Shown here piece after piece: positions 16,454 to 24,541 of a stretch of DNA of 31,798 nucleotides. The notes below the pieces were generated by a model. The model saw only the letters and a list, made by a program, of their open reading frames with translations, had not been told where the DNA came from and did not search any database. Numbering within the stretch: the stretch's first letter is position 1; each line of letters starts with the position of its first letter. The stretch comes from Chloracidobacterium sp. UBA6041. Its GTDB lineage: Bacteria > Acidobacteriota > Blastocatellia > Pyrinomonadales > Pyrinomonadaceae. The stretch spans positions 446 through 32,243 of the forward strand of contig DIYZ01000277.1 of the NCBI GenBank assembly GCA_002427845.1. Direction: 5' to 3'. The position numbers were made by a program, and so were the translations under genes.

Positions 16454-17337
16454 ATTGTCCAAAATGCGGCGCTCCATTACTGCAAGGGGCGGTCTTCTGC
16501 GGTGCTTGCGGTTATAAACTCGAGGCCGCGGCCGTAGCGCCTGTCTCCACCAATCAGCCCGCGCCTTATTCACCAGCCCACGGTATTCACATCGATGAAG
16601 ATTCGCGTGGCCAGGGCGGCGGCTACAAGTATGAAGTGTTACATCAACCGGCATTTTCACTGGCGGTAATTCAACTTCAGGCTGAACAGTCAATCCAGGC
16701 CGAGGCCGGCGCGATGGTTTCGATGTCGGCGAACATCGAACTACAGTCGCAGATGAAGGGTGGTTTATTCGGGGCGATCAAACGCGCGGCGGGCGGCGAG
16801 TCCGCATTTGTTTCTACCTTCACGTCCCGCGGCGGCCCAGGCGAAGTAACTTTTGCGCCCGGAGCGCCCGGAGATATTGCCGCCATTGAACTCAACGACC
16901 AGTCGTTCTTCGTGCAATCAAGTTCTTATCTTGCCGGCGATGCAAGTTTGACTGTTGACACAAAATGGGGCGGCGCGAAATCGTTCTTCGGTGGTGAAGG
17001 CTTGTTTGTTCTGATGGTGCAGGGTCGCGGCCTGTTATTGGTTTCATCTTTTGGCGCGATTCACCGAAAAACTTTGCGTCCCGGCGAACGTTATGTAGTT
17101 GATACGGGGCACCTCGTCGCCTGGGAAGGCACCACGCAATACACGTTGCGCAAAGCGGCGGCCGGTTTCTTTCGCAGCATGATGAGTGGCGAAGGGATCG
17201 TGGCGGAGTTTAGTGGCCCCGGAGAATTGTTGATTCAAACGCGGAACCTGGCCGCTCTGGCCGGACTTCTTAAACCATTCTTTCCCAGCCAGTCGGGCGG
17301 CGGCAGTGGTGGTCTTAATATCAACCTCGGCGGTTGA
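16450..17337 (+). CDS. AIM24 (TIGR00266) family protein with N-terminal zinc ribbon
   Basis: This 295-residue cytoplasmic protein starts with a zinc ribbon: Cys3/Cys6 and Cys17/Cys20. A Pro/Ala-rich linker follows, then an AIM24/TIGR00266 beta-sandwich (about 58-280; LAVIQLQAEQSIQAEAGAMV, split only by length, and GGLFGAIKRAAGGE). The C-terminus is a Gly/Ser-rich tail. The family is widespread but of unknown biochemical function; the yeast member is a mitochondrial inner-membrane organizer. It starts inside the LOG gene stop (ATGA overlap). Linked by operon to arginase and ddl, but a functional link is not evident. Confidence 0.88.
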   Translation: MNCPKCGAPLLQGAVFCGACGYKLEAAAVAPVSTNQPAPYSPAHGIHIDEDSRGQGGGYKYEVLHQPAFSLAVIQLQAEQSIQAEAGAMVSMSANIELQSQMKGGLFGAIKRAAGGESAFVSTFTSRGGPGEVTFAPGAPGDIAAIELNDQSFFVQSSSYLAGDASLTVDTKWGGAKSFFGGEGLFVLMVQGRGLLLVSSFGAIHRKTLRPGERYVVDTGHLVAWEGTTQYTLRKAAAGFFRSMMSGEGIVAEFSGPGELLIQTRNLAALAGLLKPFFPSQSGGGSGGLNINLGG

Positions 17338-17352
17338 AAAAAGGTGGACGCG

Positions 17353-18318
17353 GTGAGCACACTTCTCTCCGACAATAGTCAAAAGCAAAAGGTGACGAAC
17401 TCCAAAGTCCCAAAAACGGTTGATATTCTCGGCGTTCCACTGGGGTACGGCGCGAGCATGGCCGGCGTTGACATGGGGCCGGCGGCACTTCGCGTAGCGC
17501 GACTCAATCAGAGAATTGCAGAGCTCGGTTATGAAGTGCGCGACCTCGGCGACCTGCATCTCGAGCGAGCGCAAGCGACTCCGCAAACGGGAAACAAGCT
17601 GAAGTACCTCCGCGAGATCATGGCTGCCTGCGCGGAGCTCGCAAAGAAAGTGGAAGAGATCTTGAGCGCCGGCGAGTTGCCACTGGTCCTCGGCGGGGAC
17701 CATTCCATCGCCATCGGTTCGCTGTCGGGTTTTGCTTCTTACTGCCGCCAGCAAAACGAAACGCCGGGGTTGATCTGGTTTGACGCGCATGCGGATATGA
17801 ATCAGCCGGAGACTACACCCTCGGGAAACATCCATGGAATGCCATTAGCGGCGTTGCTCGGTTATGGCGCGTCGGAACTTTTGAGTATTGGCGGCTTCAA
17901 TCCCAAACTGAATGCCGAATTTTGCGTGCACGTGGGCGCGCGTGACATTGATCGCGGCGAGCGCGAGCTTATCGGCAAACTCGGAATTCGCTTCATCACA
18001 ATGCGAGAGATCGACGAACGCGGCATGAGCGCCTGCATCGACGAGGCAATCGCGATTGCTTCGCGAGCCAGCGGCGGCTATGCGGTAACCTTCGACGTGG
18101 ATGCGCTGGATCCGGGTGACGCTCCAGGCTCCGGCACTCTTGTGCGTGGCGGTCTCACTTATAGAGAAGCACACCTCGCAATGGAGAAAATTGCCGAAGC
18201 CGGCGGCATGCGCTCGCTCGAAGTTGTCGAGATCAATACCGCGTTGGACGTGAATAACAAGACGGCCGAGCTGGGCGTCGAGTTGATACTGTCGGCTCTT
18301 GGCAAGACCATCCTGTAG
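17353..18318 (+). CDS. rocF: Arginase
   Basis: Binuclear-manganese ureohydrolase converting arginine to ornithine and urea. Numbered from the GTG at 17344, the metal ligands are His120 (GGDHS), Asp147/His149/Asp151 (WFDAHAD) and Asp251/Asp253 (TFDVDALDP). The substrate loop SGNIHGMPLA (160-169) favours arginase over agmatinase. Three in-frame GTG starts exist (17344, 17353, 17392). The AGGTGG at 17342-17347 sits 5 nt before 17353, which is preferred. The conserved fold begins about residue 26, so the start choice does not affect function. Lies 6-15 nt after the AIM24 gene. Confidence 0.92.
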   Translation: MSTLLSDNSQKQKVTNSKVPKTVDILGVPLGYGASMAGVDMGPAALRVARLNQRIAELGYEVRDLGDLHLERAQATPQTGNKLKYLREIMAACAELAKKVEEILSAGELPLVLGGDHSIAIGSLSGFASYCRQQNETPGLIWFDAHADMNQPETTPSGNIHGMPLAALLGYGASELLSIGGFNPKLNAEFCVHVGARDIDRGERELIGKLGIRFITMREIDERGMSACIDEAIAIASRASGGYAVTFDVDALDPGDAPGSGTLVRGGLTYREAHLAMEKIAEAGGMRSLEVVEINTALDVNNKTAELGVELILSALGKTIL

Positions 18319-18336
18319 CAAATTGGAGTAACTGAC

Positions 18337-19476
18337 TTGGCGAAAAAGCTCCGCGTCGGAGTGATTTTTGGCGGACGCTCCGGCGAACATGAAGTGTCAC
18401 TACGTTCAGCGGCTTCCGTAATCGAAGCAATCGATCGGAAGCAGTATGAAGTTGTCCCGATTGCTATTTCTCGGGAAGGGAAGTGGCTGGGGCCGCCGGA
18501 AGCTGCGCGCCTTCTGCCGCAAAAAGCACAAGCACTCCTGCCTGCCCGTCCGGGTTCGGCATCTGCCTCAGATGTGGCAATACTCGGTGACCCTGCACAC
18601 CTTGGATTGATCTCATTTGATCTCAACGGCGGATCTGTGTCATCCGAACGTCTTGACGTTGTGTTTCCAGTTCTGCATGGTCCATTCGGTGAAGACGGAA
18701 CGCTGCAGGGATTACTCGAAATGGCTAACATTCCCTACGTAGGCTGCGGCGTACTTGCGTCTGCCTGTGGGATGGACAAAGTCGCGATGAAGTTGTTGTT
18801 TCTTCAGGCTGGTCTGCCGGTGTGCAAATACCTTTGGTTTTTGCGTTCCCACTGGGACAAAGATCGCGCCGTGGTCGTCAGAAATGTAAAACGTGAGCTG
18901 GGCTTTCCCTGTTTCGTTAAGCCCGCGAATCTGGGCTCGTCGGTAGGCGTTTCAAAGGCAGTGGACAAGCGATCTCTTGAACGCGCAATCGAATTGGCGG
19001 CGCAATACGATCGGAAAATTATTGTTGAAGAGGCTGTCGACGCGCGAGAGATTGAATGCGCAGTTCTCGGCAACGACCAGCCAAAAGCCAGTCTTCCCGG
19101 CGAATATGTAGTTCACGATAACTCGGCTGGTTTTCTTGATTACAACGAGAAATATACGCAGACCGGACACGTCGACTTTGTAGTGCCCGCACCGGTATCC
19201 AAGTCGCTGGCTACGAAAATCCAGCGCCTGGCAATTCGGGCGTTCCAGTCGGTTGACGGCGCCGGTCTGGCGCGCGTTGATTTCTTTCTCAAGCGTGACA
19301 CCAAAGAGCTGCTGGTAAATGAATTGAACACGCTACCCGGCCTTACAGAAGTTTCCGGCTATCCCAAGATGTGGGCGGTGTCAGGCTTGAGTTATACGCG
19401 AATGCTTGATGTCTTGATTGAACTTGCTTTTGAGAGACATGGCGATAAATCACTTAATAAGACCACGCGCTCTTGA
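18337..19476 (+). CDS. ddl: D-alanine--D-alanine ligase
   Basis: ATP-grasp ligase making the D-Ala-D-Ala dipeptide of peptidoglycan precursors. The 379-residue form (longer than DdlB) has VGVIFGGRSGEHEVSLRSA (7-25), VLHGPFGEDGTLQG, the ATP-binding PANLGSSVGVSK, and NELNTLPGLTEVSGYPKMW near the C-terminus. The Tyr of LDYNEKY favours D-Ala-D-Ala over D-Ala-D-Lac specificity. The start is TTG with GGAG 8 nt upstream. The last gene of the compact run starting at 15225, facing a minus-strand VWA gene 57 nt downstream. Confidence 0.95.
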   Translation: MAKKLRVGVIFGGRSGEHEVSLRSAASVIEAIDRKQYEVVPIAISREGKWLGPPEAARLLPQKAQALLPARPGSASASDVAILGDPAHLGLISFDLNGGSVSSERLDVVFPVLHGPFGEDGTLQGLLEMANIPYVGCGVLASACGMDKVAMKLLFLQAGLPVCKYLWFLRSHWDKDRAVVVRNVKRELGFPCFVKPANLGSSVGVSKAVDKRSLERAIELAAQYDRKIIVEEAVDAREIECAVLGNDQPKASLPGEYVVHDNSAGFLDYNEKYTQTGHVDFVVPAPVSKSLATKIQRLAIRAFQSVDGAGLARVDFFLKRDTKELLVNELNTLPGLTEVSGYPKMWAVSGLSYTRMLDVLIELAFERHGDKSLNKTTRS

Positions 19477-19533
19477 GCGGGCGCGGCCTGCCGGCACCGA
19501 GCGCCTTTCGCTTACGGCGAACCAACCGAGAGA

Positions 19534-20466
19534 TTAACCCTTTGGTGCCCGGTACATTTTGCGCGTTCTTACAATCAAATCCGGACGAGATACTTTCACA
19601 TCCAGCTTGCGCCACCTACCGTCGCGTGCTCGATTGAGTGGACGGTAAGCAACCGTGTATTGATGGCCTAACTCTTCGGCGATATTAGTAAACGCATCGC
19701 GCAGCGCGGGTCCGCCCGGAGTTGCGACAAACAGGCCGCCACTCTTCTCGGCAAAATTTTTAAGCACGGAGACACTCTGTTGATTGCGAAAAACCCCACC
19801 CTCACTGGCTGACATATCGACAGCATAAATCGTAGCTCCTACGGCGAGAGCACTCTCCAGCGCTTTGTCTGATGTTGCCTTGCTGTAGGTATCCATTCCA
19901 TCGGACAACACTATGATTGCTTTGCGCTTTTCCGGACGCTCCGCCAGCGCTTTTGCTGCGTCAACGATTGCGTCGTTGAGTGTGGTCATTCCTTTCGCGC
20001 GCAAGCCAAAAGCCATCGGCGCGAGATCTCGGCCCGTCGAAAACTCCTGCACCTGCTCCACCTTCGAGTCAAACTTGTAAACCGCGGCTACGTCTTCTTC
20101 GCGTAGTTTGTCCAGAAAACGAATCGCAGCGGAGCGCGCCAGGGAAAGGCGGGTTTCCATGCTGCTGGAAGTATCAAGCAACACGACTGAAGCGAAGGGA
20201 GCCTCGTGGACGCTAAAGCCCGCTATCAAGTCGGGCGGTACCTCCTGGCCATCCTCGAAGATTTTTAAGTCGGAGAGACGAAGACCGGGAACATACTGTC
20301 CCGCCTTGTCAGTTACGGTGACGTTCAGCACAACGAGATCCGTGTTCACATGTACGACATCATCATCCTGCTGTGCATGTAAGAAGGGAGTTGCGAACAG
20401 AGTAGTGAGGACGATGAAAACGAAAGGCAACAACGCACCGGGACGTCTCGGCTTCAGCATATGCAT
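19534..20466 (-). CDS. Secreted VWFA-related (acidobacterial type) protein
   Basis: A 310-residue exported protein. The N-terminus has a basic stretch and hydrophobic core ending ...PFLHAQQ (signal peptide, about 1-32). A VHVNTDLVVLNVTVTDKAG lead-in, typical of the acidobacterial VWFA-related family (TIGR03436), precedes the VWA domain. The MIDAS is complete (Asp98, Ser100, Ser102 in DTSSS; later SDGMD). Such domains bind ligands through a divalent metal; no ligand is known for this family. Its ATG overlaps the stop of the upstream gene by one base (TAATG), so the two are translationally coupled. A second family member lies at 27802-28944. Confidence 0.88.
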   Translation of the reverse strand: MHMLKPRRPGALLPFVFIVLTTLFATPFLHAQQDDDVVHVNTDLVVLNVTVTDKAGQYVPGLRLSDLKIFEDGQEVPPDLIAGFSVHEAPFASVVLLDTSSSMETRLSLARSAAIRFLDKLREEDVAAVYKFDSKVEQVQEFSTGRDLAPMAFGLRAKGMTTLNDAIVDAAKALAERPEKRKAIIVLSDGMDTYSKATSDKALESALAVGATIYAVDMSASEGGVFRNQQSVSVLKNFAEKSGGLFVATPGGPALRDAFTNIAEELGHQYTVAYRPLNRARDGRWRKLDVKVSRPDLIVRTRKMYRAPKG

Positions 20467-21050
20467 TAGGACCCGGCTGGTGGCGTTAAGGTACGGAGCA
20501 AGCGAATTAGTTCAAGTAAAACATTAGATTCATCGATAACCGGCGCTGAGACAACGTGTTTTGGCGTTTTCTCAACGTCATTCTTCAAGGACTCGGCAAC
20601 TTTGCCGAACATCTTTACGGCTGCTGCCAGGTTGGTCGGCGGCTTCTCCATTTCGTCGTCATCTTCAGAACCTCCGGCAGCGCTACGAATGCCTTTCACC
20701 AGCTTCTCCGCCTTCTCGAGATTCTTTATGTCTTCGCGATCGAGGTAATTCTTTTGCTTGAACGAAGCAGTGACGGCTTGTCCCAGCGTTCCGAGATCGC
20801 GCGCCCTCTCGAGGTTTTCCTGATAGGCCTTCTCGGCAAACTTGATCGCTCGCTTGGCTTGCATTTCCTCTTCGAGCGATGCGAATGGCGAGGTGTCGCC
20901 TGGAGCGCCCTTATCGGCTCCCATTGAACTGTTGGGCGTTGAAGGCTTGGTGTTCTGCGCAGCTACGTAGGAAGAGGCGGCGGCCAGCAGGCCAACAACG
21001 GTCAGAAGCCGAGCCGATTTTCCGATGAGTTTGATTACCTTTTCAGTCAT
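20466..21050 (-). CDS. Exported alpha-helical protein of unknown function, coupled to VWA gene
   Basis: I do not recognise a family. The 194-residue product has a signal peptide (hydrophobic 14-30, ending SYVAAQ), a low-complexity stretch (NTKPSTPNSSMG) and then a charged, helix-rich body (about 60-180) with many Lys/Glu residues and no Cys. Its stop overlaps the start of the VWA gene by one base, implying stoichiometric co-expression of two exported proteins. It may be a structural or partner protein of the VWA. Its own ATG overlaps (ATGA) the end of a short open frame upstream. Confidence 0.7.
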   Translation of the reverse strand: MTEKVIKLIGKSARLLTVVGLLAAASSYVAAQNTKPSTPNSSMGADKGAPGDTSPFASLEEEMQAKRAIKFAEKAYQENLERARDLGTLGQAVTASFKQKNYLDREDIKNLEKAEKLVKGIRSAAGGSEDDDEMEKPPTNLAAAVKMFGKVAESLKNDVEKTPKHVVSAPVIDESNVLLELIRLLRTLTPPAGS

Positions 21051-21211
21051 CTCTTAAAACAAATCTTCACATGTTTGGTGGCCGGTAAAAATTCCTTCTC
21101 GAGGAGTTTGACGGCATCGCAATCAATTAAGTTGTACTTGTTCGAATAGGTCCGCCTCGACGGCGCCGCTTTGGCAGTATCAATATCGGAGACACCACGT
21201 CGGAACCTCAA
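21047..21211 (-). CDS. Possible small ORF or degraded gene upstream of the helical protein
   Basis: The frame is open from a TAA (21262-21260) to a TGA at 21049-21047 that overlaps the next gene's ATG as ATGA. The only start candidate is TTG at 21211, giving 54 residues. The peptide is not repeat-like: it ends LIDCDAVKLLEKEFLPATKH and then VKICFKR. A second frame upstream (ATG near 21277) reads MATKVKVAYQPMHLQENFF before stopping. This pattern could be a frameshifted remnant of one gene. No family recognised; no good ribosome site for the TTG. The ATGA junction is the main support. Confidence 0.25.
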   Translation of the reverse strand: MRFRRGVSDIDTAKAAPSRRTYSNKYNLIDCDAVKLLEKEFLPATKHVKICFKR

Positions 21212-21364
21212 GCTCGCGCGAAGAAATTCTCTTGCAAGTGCATTGGCTGATAAGCCACCTTAACTTTCGTCGCCATGCCGACGTCTCATTGAGAACTTGA
21301 AGCACAGGCGAAATTCGCCACCTTGAATGCCGCGCCACCTTAGACACTTCTTTAAGTGGCAGAC
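21051..21364. other. Intergenic stretch between two minus-strand secreted-protein genes
   Basis: This 314-base gap contains the doubtful short frame at 21047-21211 and three copies of AAGGTGGC on the minus strand within about 110 bases (near 21259, 21322 and 21340). No convincing promoter or terminator was found. Degraded coding sequence is the favoured reading. Confidence 0.4.
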
Positions 21365-21988
21365 TCAAGGGACGCGCGCAGGGCTATCTGGGGAGTTTAG
21401 ATACTCGCTTTGCTTTGAAGACCGCTTCTCGGTTGTGATCGTCCTGGACTCGAGTCGTTCGGGTGGCCGCTTCTGTCCTTGCGCAGTGGTATAAGGCAGT
21501 GGATGAGAATCAGGCCCGGCTTTTAATGCGACCAACCGCATGGAGCCATAATCCTGGGCCTTCAGTTCAAGTGAATAGCGAGCCTCTTGTTGCGGTTCAA
21601 TCACTGCAGGCTGCAAAGCCACCAGTGTTTTCTCAACAGTCCCATCTTTGCGCCGCTTTAGCTCCAGTTCGACTGATAATCCTTCGAGCTTTTCTGCGGA
21701 AGTGTTTCGCACGGTTCCCCCGATTATCGTCTTGCCTCCCTGGAGCAGTGCCTCGTCCACGAGAATCAACGCCTTCGGTGGTCCTTGGGGCGCGGTATTA
21801 AACTCCGGCGAGGACACTATTATCAAACCCGCTTTTTCAGCGTGGCGCTTTCGCAGAAGTGTGTAGCCGACCAGCACGAGCGCGGTAACGAGAACAGCAC
21901 AGGCCACTGCGACAAGCTTCGGGCCAAACGATCCCTTTGGCTCTATAAATCGTTCATCAGGAGAATCAGTGATCATGGGCGACATCAT
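21365..21988 (-). CDS. Membrane-anchored protein with FxLYD-like extracytoplasmic domain
   Basis: A 207-residue protein with a single N-terminal transmembrane helix (about 26-46: LVAVACAVLVTALVLVGYTL) after a short cytoplasmic lead, so type II-like. The outer part (about 75-160) is beta-rich and resembles FxLYD/DUF3426-type domains that contain 'GGTVRNTSAEKLEGLSVELEL' (here about residues 90-110, split by length). The C-terminus is polar and likely disordered. Function is unknown. It lies 27 nt from the upstream secreted protein, so these minus-strand genes may form a run of envelope proteins. Confidence 0.7.
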   Translation of the reverse strand: MMSPMITDSPDERFIEPKGSFGPKLVAVACAVLVTALVLVGYTLLRKRHAEKAGLIIVSSPEFNTAPQGPPKALILVDEALLQGGKTIIGGTVRNTSAEKLEGLSVELELKRRKDGTVEKTLVALQPAVIEPQQEARYSLELKAQDYGSMRLVALKAGPDSHPLPYTTAQGQKRPPERLESRTITTEKRSSKQSEYLNSPDSPARVP

Positions 21989-22015
21989 TCAAGTATTACT
22001 TTAACTAAGCGGCAT

Positions 22016-22645
22016 CTATTCGACGCGACCAGGCGGAGGTGCGCCGGTGATGGCAGTGACTAAGGCGGACAAAAATTCATCCTCAACTACGCCGGAAGAT
22101 GGCAGCGTGACCCATTCGCCACCAGTAGCACCGTCCGTTCTGCCTTCAATCTTAGCGTTGACGGAAACGTTGGCGCTGTTTCCATCGATGGGTTGGACCT
22201 CAACTGTTACGGTATAGCGGCCGCGGGTCCAGCCTCGAGCGGTCGAAGTAGTAACATCTGCGTATCGGCCCAGTTCCGCTTGCGTGACGACCGCGCCCTT
22301 GATGAACGTGTAAGGCTGACTAACGATGATACCCTCCGAAGGTTTCGAGGCTGCCTCATCTACGATTAGCTTCCGATCTTGCATTACGTCAGCGATCGCC
22401 TTGAGTATCACGTCGCGATGGGCCGACACTCTGTATGGGTTGGGGAGTGGTGGAATTGACGGCGTTCTTCCTTTGCCAAAATCAATTCCTCGACCCGTAC
22501 CAGTGTCGGTTTTGGCCCCATTGTTTCCGGCGGTTCGACTGGCGCTGTCCCGCACGCGTTCACTTTGCTTATCTACGCCTTTACCCTGAGCCCATGCGGA
22601 AACTGCGCTCAACATAAGTATGAGCAATGCACTTGTGAATCTCAT
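22016..22645 (-). CDS. Secreted protein of unknown function
   Basis: A 209-residue exported protein: signal peptide 1-19 (MRFTSALLILMLSAVSAWA, cleavage before Gln), a Gly/Asp/Lys-rich linker (20-70), then a compact domain (about 70-200) with alternating beta strands. Segments SEGIIVSQPYTFIKG and RYTVTVEVQPIDGNSANVSV resemble the lipoprotein domains that assess surface components, but I cannot assign a family. The next gene downstream is 27 nt away; 142 nt separate it from mltG, so it could have its own promoter. Confidence 0.65.
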   Translation of the reverse strand: MRFTSALLILMLSAVSAWAQGKGVDKQSERVRDSASRTAGNNGAKTDTGTGRGIDFGKGRTPSIPPLPNPYRVSAHRDVILKAIADVMQDRKLIVDEAASKPSEGIIVSQPYTFIKGAVVTQAELGRYADVTTSTARGWTRGRYTVTVEVQPIDGNSANVSVNAKIEGRTDGATGGEWVTLPSSGVVEDEFLSALVTAITGAPPPGRVE

Positions 22646-22787
22646 GAATACAAACGCCTTTGTATGAAGGTCTATTACGAAAGGGAGATCGTCAACCGAG
22701 AATAGAGTAAGGCCTTATCAATTTCAAGGAGAACCTTCACGAACTGCTCCGAAAACCGGGAGAATACGCCGCTGGTCGACGCGAGTT

Positions 22788-23843
22788 CTATCGCGGCAGA
22801 TTTGCGTCGCGCTGCTGCTCCCAATTCCGCAGGGCCTTCACACCCTGGCCGAAATCGTTTTCGTTATTGTAAAAATTGTGAGTCCCGTCGTCGCGAGACG
22901 GTTCACGCACGTAATAAAGATAATCTGTTTCGGCAGGATTGAGCGCTGCTTCGAGCGAACTCTTCCCCGGGGAAGCAATCGGCCCCGGCGGAAGACCTGA
23001 GTGCAATCGTGTGTTGTATGGCGATCTGCGCTCGATGTCGCTCTTATACACCTTCCCATCATTCCGCCACTTGCCTTCCAACTTGGAAGCGTAGATGACG
23101 GTTGAATCAACAGCCAAAGCCATATCTTGCTTGAGGCGGTTGTAAATGACAGATGCAATTATGGGGCGCTCACTGCTGACCTTCGCTTCCGTTTCGATCA
23201 AAGATGCCGTCGTGACAACTTCACGCGGAGTCAGGCCGAGCTTGTGGGCGCGATCGGCGCATTCCGGTTTCCACTCCTTGCGAAAACGCTTCACCATAAG
23301 CGCGATTATCTGCGGCGCCTTAATGTCGCGCGGAAATTCATAGGTGTCGGGGAAGAGATATCCTTCAAGATTAGTCGCCGCCGGATCGAGATCCTTTATC
23401 AAGCTCACGTTATCCATTAAGGGGAGGGCAGCGTTAGCATCTGCCAGCTGAAGGTCTGGAATCTTATACAAGGCATTTGAAATGTCCCAACGTGTCCATC
23501 CCTCGACAACCGTGAGATGGAGCAGCCGTTGCTCGCCCTCGCGCAGCTTGGCTACAACACCAAGAGGCGAAATGGGGGAAGGAAAGTCATACTCGCCGGC
23601 CTTCAATTGTGAGCCGCCTCCGGTCAACTTCAGGTAAACCATTAAGGGCCATTTGTGCCTAATTATCTGCTCATCAGCCAGCTTGTTTATGACCGCCGTT
23701 GGCGAAGAGCCGCGAGGGATGTCGATGTACTGGCCACGCTTGGAATGCTGAACGGGCGTGCGAAGATCTCTGTAGGCCCAGGCGGCGGTGGCGCATGCTG
23801 CTACCAGGATAAGCAAAACAAAAACGAAAAGAACGCGTTTCAT
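22788..23843 (-). CDS. mltG: Endolytic murein transglycosylase MltG
   Basis: MltG cleaves nascent glycan strands next to the peptidoglycan polymerases, terminating them. The 351-residue protein (from the ATG at 23843) starts with a transmembrane anchor (about 2-24) and has an N-terminal LysM-like region (about 25-100) plus the YceG fold. The catalytic region TASLIETEAKVSSERPIIAS (about 207-226) holds the conserved Glu, and VIYNRLKQDMALAVDSTVIYA follows within the same block. The frame is open to a TTG at 23870, but the ATG immediately preceding the membrane helix is preferred. It lies 34 nt after ruvX, a common neighbour. Confidence 0.93.
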   Translation of the reverse strand: MKRVLFVFVLLILVAACATAAWAYRDLRTPVQHSKRGQYIDIPRGSSPTAVINKLADEQIIRHKWPLMVYLKLTGGGSQLKAGEYDFPSPISPLGVVAKLREGEQRLLHLTVVEGWTRWDISNALYKIPDLQLADANAALPLMDNVSLIKDLDPAATNLEGYLFPDTYEFPRDIKAPQIIALMVKRFRKEWKPECADRAHKLGLTPREVVTTASLIETEAKVSSERPIIASVIYNRLKQDMALAVDSTVIYASKLEGKWRNDGKVYKSDIERRSPYNTRLHSGLPPGPIASPGKSSLEAALNPAETDYLYYVREPSRDDGTHNFYNNENDFGQGVKALRNWEQQRDANLPR

Positions 23844-23877
23844 CGTGACAGTATTCCAGCCAATCTTCAAAAAAAGT

Positions 23878-24348
23878 CTAAGAACGTGGGACAGGTGTTC
23901 TTTCCTGCCTATCCACCAGGAAGTCTCTCAGAATCACAGCTGCAGCTTCGCTATCAACGAGCGACGAAACCTGCGCCCGGTTATGGCCGGCAGCGCGAAG
24001 ATCTTGTTCCGCTTCCCGCGATGTTAGGCGTTCGTCCTGCAAATACACCGGGACTTTTAGAGACTGGGCGAATTTCTTCGCTGCTCGTTGAGCTGCCCGG
24101 GCCGCGTCCCCGGAAGAACCATTTAATTGGAGCGGTAAACCAATTACCACAGTTTGCGCGTCAAAGCTGCTGACCAGGTTGTCGACGTTTCGCAGCAGTT
24201 GTTTCCAACTTGTTCGGGGAAGGGCATCGAGCCGTCTGATTGAAATTGCCAAAGCATCCGAGACCGCAACACCGACGCGTTTTTCACCAAGGTCAAGGGC
24301 GATAACCGGAGCCCCAAAAAGGTTTTTGCCAGAGGGTTTTTCCATCAA
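23878..24348 (-). CDS. ruvX: RuvX / YqgF RNase H-like protein
   Basis: Putative Holliday junction resolvase or pre-16S rRNA 5'-end nuclease of the YqgF family; in Gram-negatives the rRNA role is better supported. The 156-residue protein has IALDLGEKRVGVAVSD (Asp19, first metal ligand), VIGLPLQLNGSSG, LQDERLTSREAE (second acidic site) and VDSEAAAVIL (third). Two ATGs open the frame (24348, 24345). Co-directional and close to mltG (34 nt), together probably one operon. Divergent from the S41 gene across 193 nt. Confidence 0.93.
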   Translation of the reverse strand: MMEKPSGKNLFGAPVIALDLGEKRVGVAVSDALAISIRRLDALPRTSWKQLLRNVDNLVSSFDAQTVVIGLPLQLNGSSGDAARAAQRAAKKFAQSLKVPVYLQDERLTSREAEQDLRAAGHNRAQVSSLVDSEAAAVILRDFLVDRQERTPVPRS

Positions 24349-24436
24349 TAGAAGGTCGCGTTTCTTAAAATAACTGAGCGCATGTTTTGCCGGCGAATAC
24401 CGACAAAAGCCTGAGCAAATACCGAATAATGTTAAG

Positions 24437-24465
24437 TTGCGCCCTTCACAAACCGCCTGTATGAT
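24437..24465 (+). promoter_or_regulatory. Sigma70-like promoter of the S41 gene
   Basis: TTGCGC (24437-24442) and TATGAT (24460-24465) are separated by 17 nt. The -10 matches TATAAT at five of six positions and the -35 at three to four. It faces the S41 gene, with about 70 nt of leader. It lies in the divergent ruvX/S41 gap. Confidence 0.45.
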
Positions 24466-24541
24466 ACGACTGGCTTACAAAAAGCGCATGTGGGCGCCCG
24501 GAGTTAACGCTGGTTTTTAACGCCTTAGCACGAGGTAACTG

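Noticed and set aside
19491..19552. Imperfect hairpin between ddl and the convergent VWA gene as a bidirectional terminator
   Set aside because: The right arm is inside the VWA coding end and there is no T-tract on either side.
21180..21368. 62-codon minus-strand frame
   Set aside because: Trp/Arg-rich, no ribosome site, no family; at most part of a degraded gene in this gap.
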